From Adiantum capillus-veneris (lineage: Eukaryota > Streptophyta > Polypodiopsida > Polypodiales > Pteridaceae), in the NCBI GenBank assembly GCA_014529385.2, contig CM043953.1, positions 71,835,372-71,899,371 of the forward strand: a DNA stretch of 64,000 nt, in the 5' to 3' direction. Position 1 is the stretch's first letter, and every line of letters starts with the position of its first letter. The notes below the pieces were generated by a model. The model was not told where the DNA came from and did no database searches. It saw nothing but the letters and a program-made list of their open reading frames with translations. Shown piece by piece: positions 45,664-56,591 of this stretch. A program made the translations under genes and the position numbers.

Positions 45664-47263
45664 ATGGATTCAGCAAAATAATTGCAGTTTCTGCTCAACG
45701 AGCTTCACGACATTCTTTCGCGACATCCTCAGCAGAATCTTCCAATGCTGCAAAGTTTTCAACAATTTTTGAGCTACATGTTACCCCCTCTGATGCCCCA
45801 GATGGTACCTCCTCCTCCGGCACTAGAAAGTACAAGAGCTTCCAACCGGCAACCTTCTCAACCATCTGTTCCGATCGGGGGAGTCTTCAGGAATATGGTA
45901 CAGCCATCTGACCCTGATCCAGTGCAACCGCCTTTGCCACCGCCATTGCCCCCACCTCCACCACCAGGCTACAATGTTTGGAGCCCATATGAATACCCTT
46001 ATTATCCATATTTGGGACATGCGCCTAACCAACCCAAAAATTTCAAAGATAGTGGCACGACAGTCAAATTTTTCACTTTTTCCGAGGTGAAAGATCGCAA
46101 GAAAGCATTGCAGTTCCTACAACAATTCGACAACATCGATGCTTTGGGAACTATACAGAAGAATCCAAGATTTCTCGAGCCGCAAGATTTCTTAAAGATA
46201 AATGCTATGCAATGGTGGAGTTCAATCGCAACACAACCGCATGCTCCAAGGACCTGGCAAGCTTTCAAGACAGTTTTTGCACGTAGTTACATGACTTCGA
46301 TGTTTGAAGTCCGGATTTTGGCAGAGTGGGGCAACTTGAAAATGCTTGCCACCGAAACCATGGACGACTATAACCAAAGGTTTCTCGACGTGCACCTTCC
46401 AGTGTCCTTTGGAGGACCAGTGCGAGCGCTACACCATTGGACTACCATCACCATTGCAAGAATATTGTCTCTCCAAGCAAGTATCTACCATGCAAGAGTT
46501 TATGGACCATGCCACGGTCGGCTACAAGCTCATGAAAGGAATGTTGGAGTTTACCACAGAAGAACCTTCGGCCACTAACCAAAACTCCCGACAACAACGA
46601 ACAAATTCTCGGGAATCCCGTGAAAGCCAATCTCAGCGGCCTCGTCTGACACAACGTCAACGAGACGCCTTGTTACAGGAAGGCCGATGCTTCGAATGTT
46701 TCCAAACATGGCATACGTTCAATACATGTCCTGAGCGAGCCTCGACGTCCTCAGTGCAACCTTCTGCTCCCATGACATACAGATCCCCAGGGCCACCTCC
46801 GGCCAAGAAGGCTAGACCTGCTATTGGACTAGTACCCGATATTTATGGTATACACTTCGAGAGTTTTAATGAATTATGCAGAGCTTATGGAAAATTCAAC
46901 GGCTTGAAAGCCCTTATTTTCTTTGACCCCGGAGCTATGGAGAACTTCATCCATCCAGAATTCTTGAAGCAGATGCACTTTGCTTATGATGCAGAGGGTG
47001 GAGAAATTGAAGTTGAGCTAGCCACGAGGCAAACTCAGAAAATGCTACCGCTCATTGGTGCACTTCCAGTGACTATACAAGATTATCATGGAAAAGCCGA
47101 TTTCCACATTATGAAGTTGGGCAATTGCGACGTTCTCTTGGGCATGCCCTCGCATGACAAGAATGATGCAACTCTCCAGGTCCAGAACCGAACCATCACC
47201 GTGATGCAAAAGGGCAAGCCCGTTGTCCTCAAAGTTCGGTTCTCTGAACAAAACCCTGAATGA
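45664..47263 (+). pseudogene. Gypsy B Gag-protease
   Basis: ATG 45664, then a TAA four codons on (45679) where Gln is expected. After this a long frame encodes Gag: a Pro-rich linker (PPLPPPLPPPPPP near 45930-45965), then the capsid domain (WWSSIATQ, YNQRFLDVH). A frameshift near 46410 moves to the next frame, which holds the capsid end (ERYTIGLP), one CCHC knuckle (CFECFQTWHTFNTC near 46690-46730), and a retropepsin with FDPGA (near 46925) instead of DSGA and a CDVLLGMP flap-like segment (near 47130). It stops at TGA 47261. Both Gag and protease resemble those of element D. Confidence 0.88.
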
Positions 47264-47869
47264 CTTCTCTAGTTGTTTTCTAGTTGTATACTTTTGAACA
47301 TTGTTTAAGAAAGTATTGTTTGAAATTTGTTTGAAATGGATGCTATCTCTTTTAAACCTGTCTTGGTGCCGATTTGAATTGTCTGACTCTGGTTTTAAAT
47401 ATTGGTTTCAATAATTGGTGATTTTACTCCCAGGTGGAGAAGTGAGAACAACTGTTTTGGTATTGTTTGAAAACCTCGGAACGACGCAGGCCGATGCCTG
47501 GGGAGCGTTTGGTTGTATGCTTGAACCTCCAAGCGACGCAGACTGCGGTCTGGGGAGCGTTTGGTTGTACAGTCCTTTGAGCTCATGGCTCGGACCTTTT
47601 TAGGTTATTTGCGGGGAGGGAGACGAGGTAGTCGTTGAGTAGCTTCATACCGCAGACCGTTTGTCTCGGAGGAGTGCTCAACGGCGCTGTTTGTTGTGTC
47701 TTGTAACATGCATATGTAAGCATTTGTGTTGCATTGTGATGTGCCAATTACTGAATATTCCTAATTGGATAAGGTTGCCTGGGTATGTAATTTAGTGCGG
47801 AAGATCAGTACGGTCTGGGTGTGATGGCTAATTTTACTACGCCGGAATATCAAGAGTTCTGATCTGGAC
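47264..47869 (+). other. Gypsy B 3' internal non-coding region
   Basis: About 600 bp without a conserved frame. A short duplicated phrase (GGGGAGCGTTTGGTTGTA) occurs near 47498 and 47549. Confidence 0.7.
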
Positions 47870-48073
47870 GAAAGGAGAAGCTAACTCCTTGATTAAAAGA
47901 GCAGAAAGGAGAAGCTAACTCCTTGATCAAAACAGCCGAAAGGAGAAGCTAACTCCTTGATTAAAAGAGCAGAAAGGAGAAGCTAACTCCTTGATCAAAA
48001 CAGCCGATAGGAGAAGCTAACTCCTTGATCAAAAGAGCAGAAAGGAGAAGCTAACTCCTTAACAAAAAAGAGC
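47870..48073. repeat. Six 34-bp tandem repeats with hairpin cores
   Basis: Units start every 34 bp from 47870, alternating slightly between two variants. Each contains AGGAGAAGCTAACTCCT, whose arms AGGAG and CTCCT can pair around a 7-nt loop, so the transcript could form a row of six small hairpins. The array lies about 100 bp before the polypurine tract. Confidence 0.95.
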
Positions 48074-48167
48074 AAACTGATTGTCCCTCGGGATGACCCT
48101 CGAAAATTTTTGAGGTAACTTGAGTTGTTTTGCAGATATGTTGTAATCGCGGACGATTACTCTCTTT

Positions 48168-48180
48168 CAAGAAGGGGAGA
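48168..48180 (+). other. Gypsy B polypurine tract
   Basis: AAGAAGGGGAGA directly before the 3' LTR. Confidence 0.85.
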
Positions 48181-48823
48181 TGTCACAAACTGCTGACGTG
48201 TCAAAGCCTAAAGAATGGAGCCAACTTACAGATACCGACCGAGGGGCTCAAACCCTAAGAAGAGCAAGTAACAAAAGAAGTCCTACCAACTTATGGGGAC
48301 CCCGTCCGATGGGGCCTCAAGTGACATAAAGGATTAAAATAAAGCAAGACCCGCACACACGCAAAAATTGATGACGTGGTAGATCTTAAAATTGCGCTGG
48401 CAAGATGACGTGGCAAGCTGTACGAAATTCTGCGTTTTTGCGCTGGCTGATGACGTGGTAGGCTGTCGGATTTCCGTAAATTACGTTGGCAGTTTTTTGG
48501 CTTTGCTTTTGGACCAGATGCTTTTGAGTTTGAAGGCTTTTCACTGTAATTGCTTTTGAGGCCAAGAACCTTTAAATATGAGGTTAGGGCTCATTCTCTG
48601 GCATGCTTCCTCGAGTCTGGAGTACCAGCTTATACTGTGTTGATGCAATATAAAGAAATACCGAAAGGGGTGCCAAGGTTTGGGGCCAATACTCTCTGGG
48701 GTGCAATTCCGCCACTCCGTGTCGCGTGTCGTCTCTCTCTCTCTCAGTTATGTTTCTATTGAAGTGCTAATAGTCTGTTCAGTCTGTTCTTTTCTATTGA
48801 CACGTGGTGCCCGTCTTGTGATA
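48181..48823 (+). repeat. Gypsy B 3' LTR
   Basis: 643 bp partner of 44789-45445. It shows scattered substitutions and small deletions from the 5' copy, so B is older than gypsy A. Confidence 0.93.
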
Positions 48824-49182
48824 CATGTGGACAAGCTACTTCAGGTCTAGGGTTCAAGTCAGCTTATGAAGTGTTCTGGCACCTTTGTGAGCCTGTGCGC
48901 AAGTCGTGCATGTCCAGGCACTTAGAGTAGTTGCATATCCTCTGGTTGCACACAGCATGATCATCAGCATGACATTCAGTACCCATCATAAGCATTTTAC
49001 TGTGCACAAAACCCATTTTTCCAATTTATCCATTTTTCACTTATTATTTAATAAGTGAATTTTGTTGGAAATTTGGGTAGGGCAATTTTGCTAAGCTACT
49101 ATAAATGAGACCTAGCGCTAGCACTTTCTGACAGAAGAGGCAGAAGAAGTTCCAGCAACTTACAATGCACCTTCTCAGCAAG

Positions 49183-49774
49183 ACCGGCATTAGGGTGGTC
49201 TCGTACGTCACGTACGTTTTGTCCACGTATGAAGACGTACGGTACTCATCGAACTAGAAAATTTTATGTCGTACGACATGGTTACGTACGTTCAAAAATA
49301 AAAACATGCGATTCTTAACCATAGATTTTACACTTGGGACAATTAGACAATTGCTTATAACAGTGGGGATGTCGTGGTATTTAGTCAATACTATGTAGGA
49401 TGGAGCTGATGGTTATATTGTCTTGTGGGTGACTACCATGGGTCTATACCTTGCACTTTCCTTTAAGGGTGAACCTGGGCTTATCCTGGATTCATTGAGC
49501 CATTGAGCAATCTCTCATGACTCATGAGAGAGCTTGAGAATGACTCGTGAGCTTGAGCCTTGAGTTGGAACATAATGGAGAAGAACAGAAAGAGGGCATC
49601 CATATATAGATTTAGAGTGTAGATACTTGCCCTTGAACAAGGGAGAGTTAGATGAGAGGATGAGAGAGAGAGAGAGAGAGAGGAGCCTAATGGAATCCAA
49701 GGTGAAGGACCAAAGCAATGAGAGAGAGGGAGAGGGAGAGGAAGAGAGGAGTCTAATGGAATCCAAAGCAATGC

Positions 49775-49818
<44 letters not shown>

Positions 49819-50072
49819 GCTCAGGGCATGTGGGAGGTGGTGGGGGGGGGGGGGGGGGGGGGGGGGGGGATCCTAGGCTAGGTAGGAGGGATCCTATGCC
49901 AAAAGGTAACCCAAAAACCTCCCAAAAAAAAGCACAGTCAACGGACTAAAAAACCGGTCAAACGTACTAAAAAACCATCGGACGCAATGGACACCTTGAT
50001 CGGATGGGATGCCACCGGACGCCACCGTACGCCTCGTTCCGTCTGATGGACGAGAACAACCCTGACCGGCAT
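49183..50072. mobile_element. Non-autonomous hAT-type transposon, 874 bp
   Basis: The element spans 49191-50064, flanked by 8-bp duplications ACCGGCAT (49183-49190 and 50065-50072). Ends are TAGGGTGG-TCTCGT and, inverted, CAGGGTTGTTCTCGT, which fit the YAGGG tips and 8-bp duplications of hAT elements. Subterminal ACGTACG-type motifs occur at the left and GGACG/CGTACG motifs at the right. The uninterrupted site is present in the sister LTR near 55757. There is no transposase frame. Inside are GA, TG and G28 simple repeats. Confidence 0.88.
49660..49869. repeat. Simple repeats (GA)n, (TG)n and G28
   Basis: GA-rich runs at about 49662-49745, (TG)n at 49774-49798, (GA)n to 49815, and 28 consecutive G at 49842-49869. 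Homopolymers of this length are also prone to assembly or reading errors. Confidence 0.9.
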
Positions 50073-50610
50073 GAGGCCCTAACGTTTCCAACCAACAGAT
50101 TCAACATAGCGTTTTCAGGTTGCAGATCAGCCTTGGCGTTTTTGCTACTGACCACCTGGCGTTTTTCAGTTGTAGGCGTCAGATCAGCCCCAGTGCATCA
50201 GCGTTTTCAGATTTCAGCACTTAGACACCGCAGATTCAACCCTTAGCCTCGCAGATCTCACCTACCTGTAGCAGATCCTCGCCGTGCCGTCAGATCAGCC
50301 AGCGTTTTCAGATTCAGCCCGCTGTCTACAGATTTCAGCATCTGCGTTTTCAGCGCATCGTCGTCACCATCGCCGTCCTCACAGACACAATGTCAGAATT
50401 CAACTGAATGTCAGCAATTGCAGATTTCAGCCCTAGCGTTTTCAGATTTCAGCCTGTCCTCGTCGTTGTCATTGTCGTCGACATCGTCGGCAAGTCCATT
50501 ACATCTAGACCATTGGTATCAGATTTGTGCAATCAATAGCATAGACCTCTCTCACCATAATGAGGGGTGCCCTTGGAGGAGGGTTTGAGAACCGTCTGGT
50601 GTCGTATTCT

Positions 50611-50614
<4 letters not shown>

Positions 50615-50672
<58 letters not shown>
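50615..50672. repeat. (TC)n microsatellite in the C LTR
   Basis: About 29 TC units. The sister LTR has interrupted CT runs at 56343-56428 in the same place, so the tract has grown or shrunk since duplication. Confidence 0.9.
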
Positions 50673-50675
<3 letters not shown>

Positions 50676-51368
50676 CTCAGCACATTCATTCACAGTGTCA
50701 TTCACTTTGTTTGTGATCATTGCACTCTCTCACTAAAGGAACGGAAGGCTCTCCCTTCCGTAAGTAAAAGGAACCCTTGAACATTCGGAGCACTCATCTT
50801 GAGCAAAGTCAACATTCACTTCCACTGCACCTTACATTTGTATCAAAGCTTTGGCAGTGTTCTGTATCACTCAAGGAAAGGACCACAAGAAATTTTTTGC
50901 TTGTTGCAGTCGTACGTAACCCAAGTCCACTTGGGCGTGTCGATTCCTCATCGTGTTTTTGAAGAGAGACAGGTAACCCAAGAAAGAAGGGCTTGTTCGG
51001 CCTCCCCTTGTTCCTCTTTTCCTCATTGAGAGCGGACCGTGCACTTAGTGGCAGGCATCGATGTGAGGTGGGATAAAGAAACCTTGGTGTGAGCACAAGG
51101 CCGCCAAGGGGTACACCCGCAGGGAAGAGTCAAGCTCGGGTAAGAGAAAAGCCTTCTCTAACACCAATTGCAAGCCCAAGAACCTCAAGAACCCAAGTTC
51201 CTCGTGAACTGAAGTACCAAAGATCTGTGTATGGTCATCACCCAAAGCGGAATGAATACTTTGCGTGAAGGTGATGAGCATTGAGGTGGTGAAGAAGAAT
51301 TTTCCCCACCATGAGGTTTTTCCGACCCTCCTCCTTCCCCATCTACACCACGGGTTGTACCAAATCCT

Positions 51369-52823
51369 ATGGAGGCTTTGGTCAAGACAATGATGAACAT
51401 GATGCTACAACAAGAGGCGCAACGCGCCACCCTGGATCGCGACCGCGAAGACAGAAAGATAGCCTTAGAGTGTGAGCGTGAGCAAGCGCGCTTCGCGGCC
51501 AAAGAAAGAAAGGTAGCCTCGGAGCGTGAGCGTGCGTAAGCGCGCTTGGCGGCCGAAGGAAGAAAGGCAGCTATTGAGCTTGAGCGTGAGTAAGCACGCG
51601 AAGCCCAACGCATAGCGGCCGAAGACAGACGAGCAACCTTGTAATTAGAACGTGAGGCGTAGAGAGACCAACGCATGCAAGAGTTGCTCCTACACGTACT
51701 CAACTCGAAGTCCGAGCCACTCAAGGACATGGACGAATCATCAGGTAGCACAAGTCAAGAAGCGAATTCCAACAACCCCGTCACTAAGAAGTTGACGTTC
51801 AATAAGTATGACAATAAGATGGATGCTAATGTTATTCATTCTTGGTTGCATCAATTTAATACTTACTTTGCAACAACTAAGAAAACAGGAAATAGCAAAG
51901 TTTTGACGGCAGCCATGTATCTTGCCGATGATGCCATTAAATGATATCACACATGCCAAGAGGCACAATTGACCGCGCATTTAGAGGAAGCCGAAGAAGG
52001 CGTGCCCCTTTCCTTCGATGGGACCGACTTCCAAGACAAGCTCAAGGCGTGGTTTATGCCACCTCAGTACTTAGCGCGGTTGAAAGAAGATTGATACAAT
52101 CTCAAGCAAAATGGTATGCCAGTCATGTCTTTCTCTAACCGTGTTTTGCAGCTCGGTACCCAATTACGCAAATCGGATGTTGAGCGCAAAGAGGCATTCC
52201 TTTTCGGGTTGAACGAGTATATGAAGTTTGATGCAGAAGTCTTTGATCCCGTGGATCTCAACAAGGCGGTAGCAATTGCTCTCTCCCAAGAGATGAAGCA
52301 CAACAAAGGAAAGCCTAAGGAGAACAAGTCTTCCCACAGTACCTCTCAGACTCCTCAGAACCCACAGAACAGTAAGAAAGGTAACTCTTCTAGCCAATCT
52401 TCTTCTATTCCTTCGGAAAAGAACTCTCAAAATGAATCTAAGGGTAAAGCTAAAACACCTGCTAAACCTAAGCTAACCCCGGATGAAAAAGCCGCACAAG
52501 GAGTTTTAGGAGGATACATAACGACAGAAGAACAAGTCATTTATGCTAAGGAAGGTCGATGTTATCAATGTCACGTCAAGGGTCACATTGAGAAGGCTTG
52601 TCCTAAGACAGCACCACCTAAAGAACCCATAGCACCGACAGCTACCACAAGCACTCTAATGAACCAATCTGAGTCTCCACATGTTTCGAGCACACACATT
52701 GATGAGTCTCTCTTTAAATGTTATGGTCATGTGAAGGGTCGGCGTTTTGCCATATTGTTTGATTCAGACAGTATGCATGATGTGATTGGTGCCTCTTGTA
52801 CAAAGAGCCCGCTTAGAGGTTAG
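51369..52823 (+). pseudogene. Gypsy C gag pseudogene
   Basis: From ATG 51369 one frame runs about 480 codons with no frameshift but six stops: TAA 51537, TAA 51591, TAA 51642, TAG 51660, TGA 51942, TGA 52092. Each is one transition from CAA, CAG or TGG. The first third is a charged coiled coil of ERE-A-R-type repeats. A capsid-like domain (WLHQFNTYFA, FSNRVLQLG) follows, then one CCHC knuckle CYQCHVKGHIEKAC (near 52560). The protease start has LFDSDS where LFDSGS is expected, so the catalytic Gly is lost. Confidence 0.88.
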
Positions 52824-55350
52824 CCAGACAACTCCTCTCGAGGTGTCTGGCTTCGCTCTCGATATGGACTCTCTCGTTACGCAAGAGTACCTAGATGTGA
52901 TTTTCACTGTTCAACAAGCTGCCTTCCGTAGAAAATTTCTCGTGTCTCCTCTCTCAGGATGTGATATGCTTTTGGGGTTTCGTGACCATAACCCTCTCAT
53001 TGATTGGGCGGACGATACTCTCACTCTAAATGCCAAAAGTGACTCTCCCATGATCATTAGTGTGAGGAGGATCTGCATTCTTTATCTCTCATTTCCCATG
53101 TGCAAGCGAAGCGTGAATTACGAAGAGGAGTACAAAGCGACATTCATCTATGCCTCTCCAGTTACCCAGAGCATTCGACGATATTCAGCTTTGGTTACCA
53201 AGTGTGAGCACCTCTTTTTGCAGGATAATCTACCACCTCGTCTCCCTCCTGAGCGGCCGAAGGACCACCACATCGAACTCACGGAAGGAGCACAGCCAAT
53301 CAGTAAGGCTCCCTATCGTTTGAACAAGACTCAGTAAGAAGAGTTAGAGCGGCAACTCACGGAGTTGGAGGCCAGAGAATTCATACGTCCTAGTGTAAAT
53401 CCTTTTGCTGCTCCTATTTTATTTGTCCGCAAGAACGATGGTTCATCTCGTCTCTGTGTTGATTACACGACATTGAACAAGATGACCGTCAAGAACAAGT
53501 TTTTGATGCGTCATATTGAGTATATCCTCAATAGGCTCAATGGGCCAAAGGTTTTCAGTAAGGTCAGGTAAGGGCATTCAAAGGCGACATCTATAAGACC
53601 GCTTTTCGCCCAGAGCGAGGGCAATGGGAGTATGTGGTCCTGCCTTTTGAATTGACAGGTGCTGTGGATACATTTAACCGTTTAAAAATAGGCCGTTTTG
53701 GTGATATGGTTGGCGTGTGTGTTCATCTTTCTTGATGATATTCTCATTTTTTATGCATCGTGGGAACAACATGAAAAGGATGTAGAAAGGGTTTTAACCC
53801 GTCTGGATGAGAGTCAGCTGTACATTGCAGCTAAGAAATCTAAGGTTTTTCTCACTGAAGTTACTTATTTGAGTTATATCATTTCTGCAAAAGGCGTCAA
53901 GCTAGATCCCACGAAGGTGGTACAGGTACATAATTGGGATTTGCCCAAAACTACATATGATGTGCGTTCTTTTCTTGGTTTATGTCAAGCATATAGTTCG
54001 CATATAGAGAATTTTGAACGCATTGCCGCACCCATGACCGATGTTTTGAAAGGGGTAAAGACTCGCCGACAACACGTGGATTTGCTCGAAGCAGTCATTG
54101 AGGCTTTTGCAACTCTCAAGGTTGTGGTGACAGAAGCGTCGTGTCTCATCCTTGCCTCTTGGGATGATCCCTTTGAGGTCTGGACGGATGCAAGCAATGT
54201 CGCGATAGATGCTATGCTTCAACAGAATGGTCGTTTAGTTGCATTTCTTGGTCGGAAATTGAATAGTGCAAAAAAGAACGATTCAGTTTATGACAAAGAA
54301 CTTTTGTTTGTCATTCACTCTCTCAAGCATTGGAAGCATTTTCTGTATGGTAGAGAGTTCACAGTTTGCGCAGATCACCAAGTCCTCAAGTGGCTCCAGT
54401 CTATGCCTAATGCACATTGGAGTGATCGCCAAGCAAGGTGGTCACAATTTTTGAGCAGCTTGGAGGTTTGATTGAGAATGTGCCTGTTAAAGCTAACCCC
54501 AGATCCTGGCTCTTGGGTCGAGATCCACAGTTTCTCTTCAGGGTGTGTCTTTCGACAGCATGAAGAACCAGTATGCAGATTATGAGTTTAGTAAGCAATG
54601 GTTGCAGGCTCTTGCTTCCCAAGGGCCTAGCAACTATCTCATTCGTGAAGGTTCGTTGTATTTTCGTCACCGTCAATGTGTGTTGCCCTCTCTCAGGGCA
54701 ACCATATTGCACGATGCTCACGACTCTCTCACGGGTGGGCACCGGGGAATAAACACCTCTGGAAAAAATCAAAAGATTCTTCGGTCCAATGCCTGATGCT
54801 AATGCTGAAAGTCATCGTTGGATGAGATTTCTGAGAGTGTGAAGCTTCGGCTAAGCAAGGCTGAGGAGTCTTAATCACGACAGGCTAACAAGCATCGTCA
54901 AGATGTTTCTATCAAGGAAGGGGATTGGGTTTATTTAAGAATCATGAATCTTAAACAAGTCGTAAAGAAGTGTCCTAAGTTGTCTTTCAAAATGTATGGT
55001 CCATTTCCTGTCATTAAAAAGATCAATGAGGTTTAGATGAAATTGCAATTGCCTAACTCATGGTCAATGCACAAGTTTTCCATGTTTCTTGGCTGAAACT
55101 GTTTCAAGGAACACCTCCGAAGGACATTTCCGAAGAAGAAGAGCCCGAGATCATCGATTAAGCTAAAGTCATGGAGCCCGAGCAAGTGTTGTTGCATCGG
55201 TTTCGCCATGGCTCAAAGAAGCAAGTCCAACAGTACTTTTTGAAGTTCAACGATTGAAGAACCCACAAGGCAGTGTGGGTTGATGAAGAGTTTTTCAAAG
55301 ATTACCCAGAGTTGTTGACAGACTACAAGGAAGCCATGCAGCTCGGTACC
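52786..55350 (+). pseudogene. Gypsy C pol pseudogene lacking the integrase core
   Basis: Pieces in order: protease C-terminal part (CDMLLGF near 52965); RT start ([21 protein letters not shown], 53400-53490), after which the RT centre is disrupted; RT catalytic FLDDI (near 53730); RNase H (WTDASN near 54183, CADHQVLKW near 54370). Next is an integrase zinc-site start (HDAHDSLTGGHRG, near 54715). The D-D-E core is missing; sequence jumps within about 60 bp (54780-54840) to the integrase tail (YGPFPVI near 54995, HVSWLK near 55085). A chromodomain-like segment follows (LLHRF, YFLKFND, WVDEEFFKDYPELL, 55190-55320). Many stops. Confidence 0.85.
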
Positions 55351-55360
55351 AGTATCTCAC

Positions 55361-55376
55361 TTTGAAAAGGAGGGGA
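55361..55376 (+). other. Gypsy C polypurine tract
   Basis: TTTGAAAAGGAGGGGA directly before the LTR at 55377. Confidence 0.8.
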
Positions 55377-56394
55377 TGTCACGTGCACATCTAACCCTAT
55401 GTGCATGTAGCTACTTCAGGTCGAGGGTTCACGTCAGCTTAGGAAGTGTTCTGGCACCTTTGTGAGCCTGTGCGCGGGCCGTGCATGTCTAGGCACTTAG
55501 AGTTGTTGCATATCCTCTGGTTGCACATTGCATGATCATCAACATGACATTCAGTACCCATCATGAGCATTTTATCGTGCACAAAACCCATTTTCCCAAT
55601 TTATCCATTTTTCACTTATTACTTAATAAGTGACTTTTGTTGGAAAACTGGGTAGGGTAATTTTGCTAAACTACTATAAATAAACCTAGCGCTAGCACTT
55701 TCTGGGAAAAGAGGCAGAAGAAGTTCCAGCAACTTGCAGTGCACCATCTCGGCAAGACCGGTAGGAGGCCCTAGCGTTTCCAACCAACAGATTCAGCATA
55801 GCGTTTTTAGGTTGCAGATCAGCCTTGACGTTTTTGCTACCGACCACATGGCGTTTTTCAGTTGCAGACCTTGCTTAGCGTTTTGCAATTTCCAGCATCA
55901 GATCAGCCCCAGTGCATCAGCGTTTTCAGTTTTCAGCACTTAGACACCGCAGTGTTAGCCCTTAGCCTCGTAGATCTCACCTACCCGCAGCAAATCCTCG
56001 CCGTGCCGTCAGATCAGCCAACGTTTTCAAATTCAGCCCGCTGTCCGCAGATTTCAGCATCTGAGTTTTCAGCGCATCGTCGTCACGTTGCCATTTCCAT
56101 CCTCACCAACACAGTGTCAGAATTCAGCAAAAAGTCAGAATTTGCAGATTTCAGCCCTAGCGTTTTCAGATTTCAGCCCGTCCCCGTCGTCGTCATCATT
56201 GTCGTCGACATCGTCAGCAAGTCCATTGCATCTAGACTATTGTACCAAATTTGTGCAATCAATAGCATAGACCTCTCTCGCCATAGAGAGGAGGGCCCTA
56301 GAGAGGAGGGTTTGAGAACCGTCTGGTGTCATATTCTTTCTTTTCTCTCTCTCTCAGTCTTCTTCTTCTCTCTCTCTCTCTCTCTCAGTCTTCT

Positions 56395-56430
<36 letters not shown>

Positions 56431-56591
56431 CTCAGCACCTTCATTCACAGTGTCATTCACTTTGTTTGTGATCATTGCACTCTCTTACTAAAGGAACGGA
56501 AGGCTCTCCCTTCCGTAAGTAAAAGGAACCCTTGAACATTTGGAGCACTCATCTTGAGCAAAGTCAACATTCACTTCCACTGCACCTTACA
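55377..56591 (+). repeat. Gypsy C second LTR
   Basis: 1215 bp, TGTCACGTGCACATC to CACCTTACA. It has no hAT insert, so it serves as the empty-site reference for 49183-50072. Confidence 0.93.

Larger units (their letters stand above)
44784..48828 (+). mobile_element. Gypsy family B: gag-protease-only LTR element
   Basis: The element spans 44789-48823 (4035 bp) with target duplications CATGT (44784-44788 and 48824-48828). LTRs are 657 and 643 bp. A primer site of initiator tRNA-Met type and a purine tract are present. Only gag and protease are encoded; there is no RT, RNase H or integrase and no room for them. It must be moved by a related autonomous element. It sits inside a C-family LTR. Confidence 0.94.
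48829..50836 (+). repeat. Gypsy C first LTR, main part
   Basis: Matches 55377-56591 once the 874-bp insert at 49191-50064 and one duplication copy are removed. It ends CTTACA at 50836, followed by a primer-site-like TTGTATCAAAGC. It includes a (TC)n run at 50615-50672. Confidence 0.88.

Noticed and set aside
47870-48073. CRISPR array
   Set aside because: The 34-bp units are contiguous with no unique spacers, and the context is a retrotransposon in a eukaryote.
51185-51751. 188-codon Ser/Arg-rich minus frame
   Set aside because: Antisense of the coiled-coil gag repeats of family C, repeated at 57135-57533 for the same reason.
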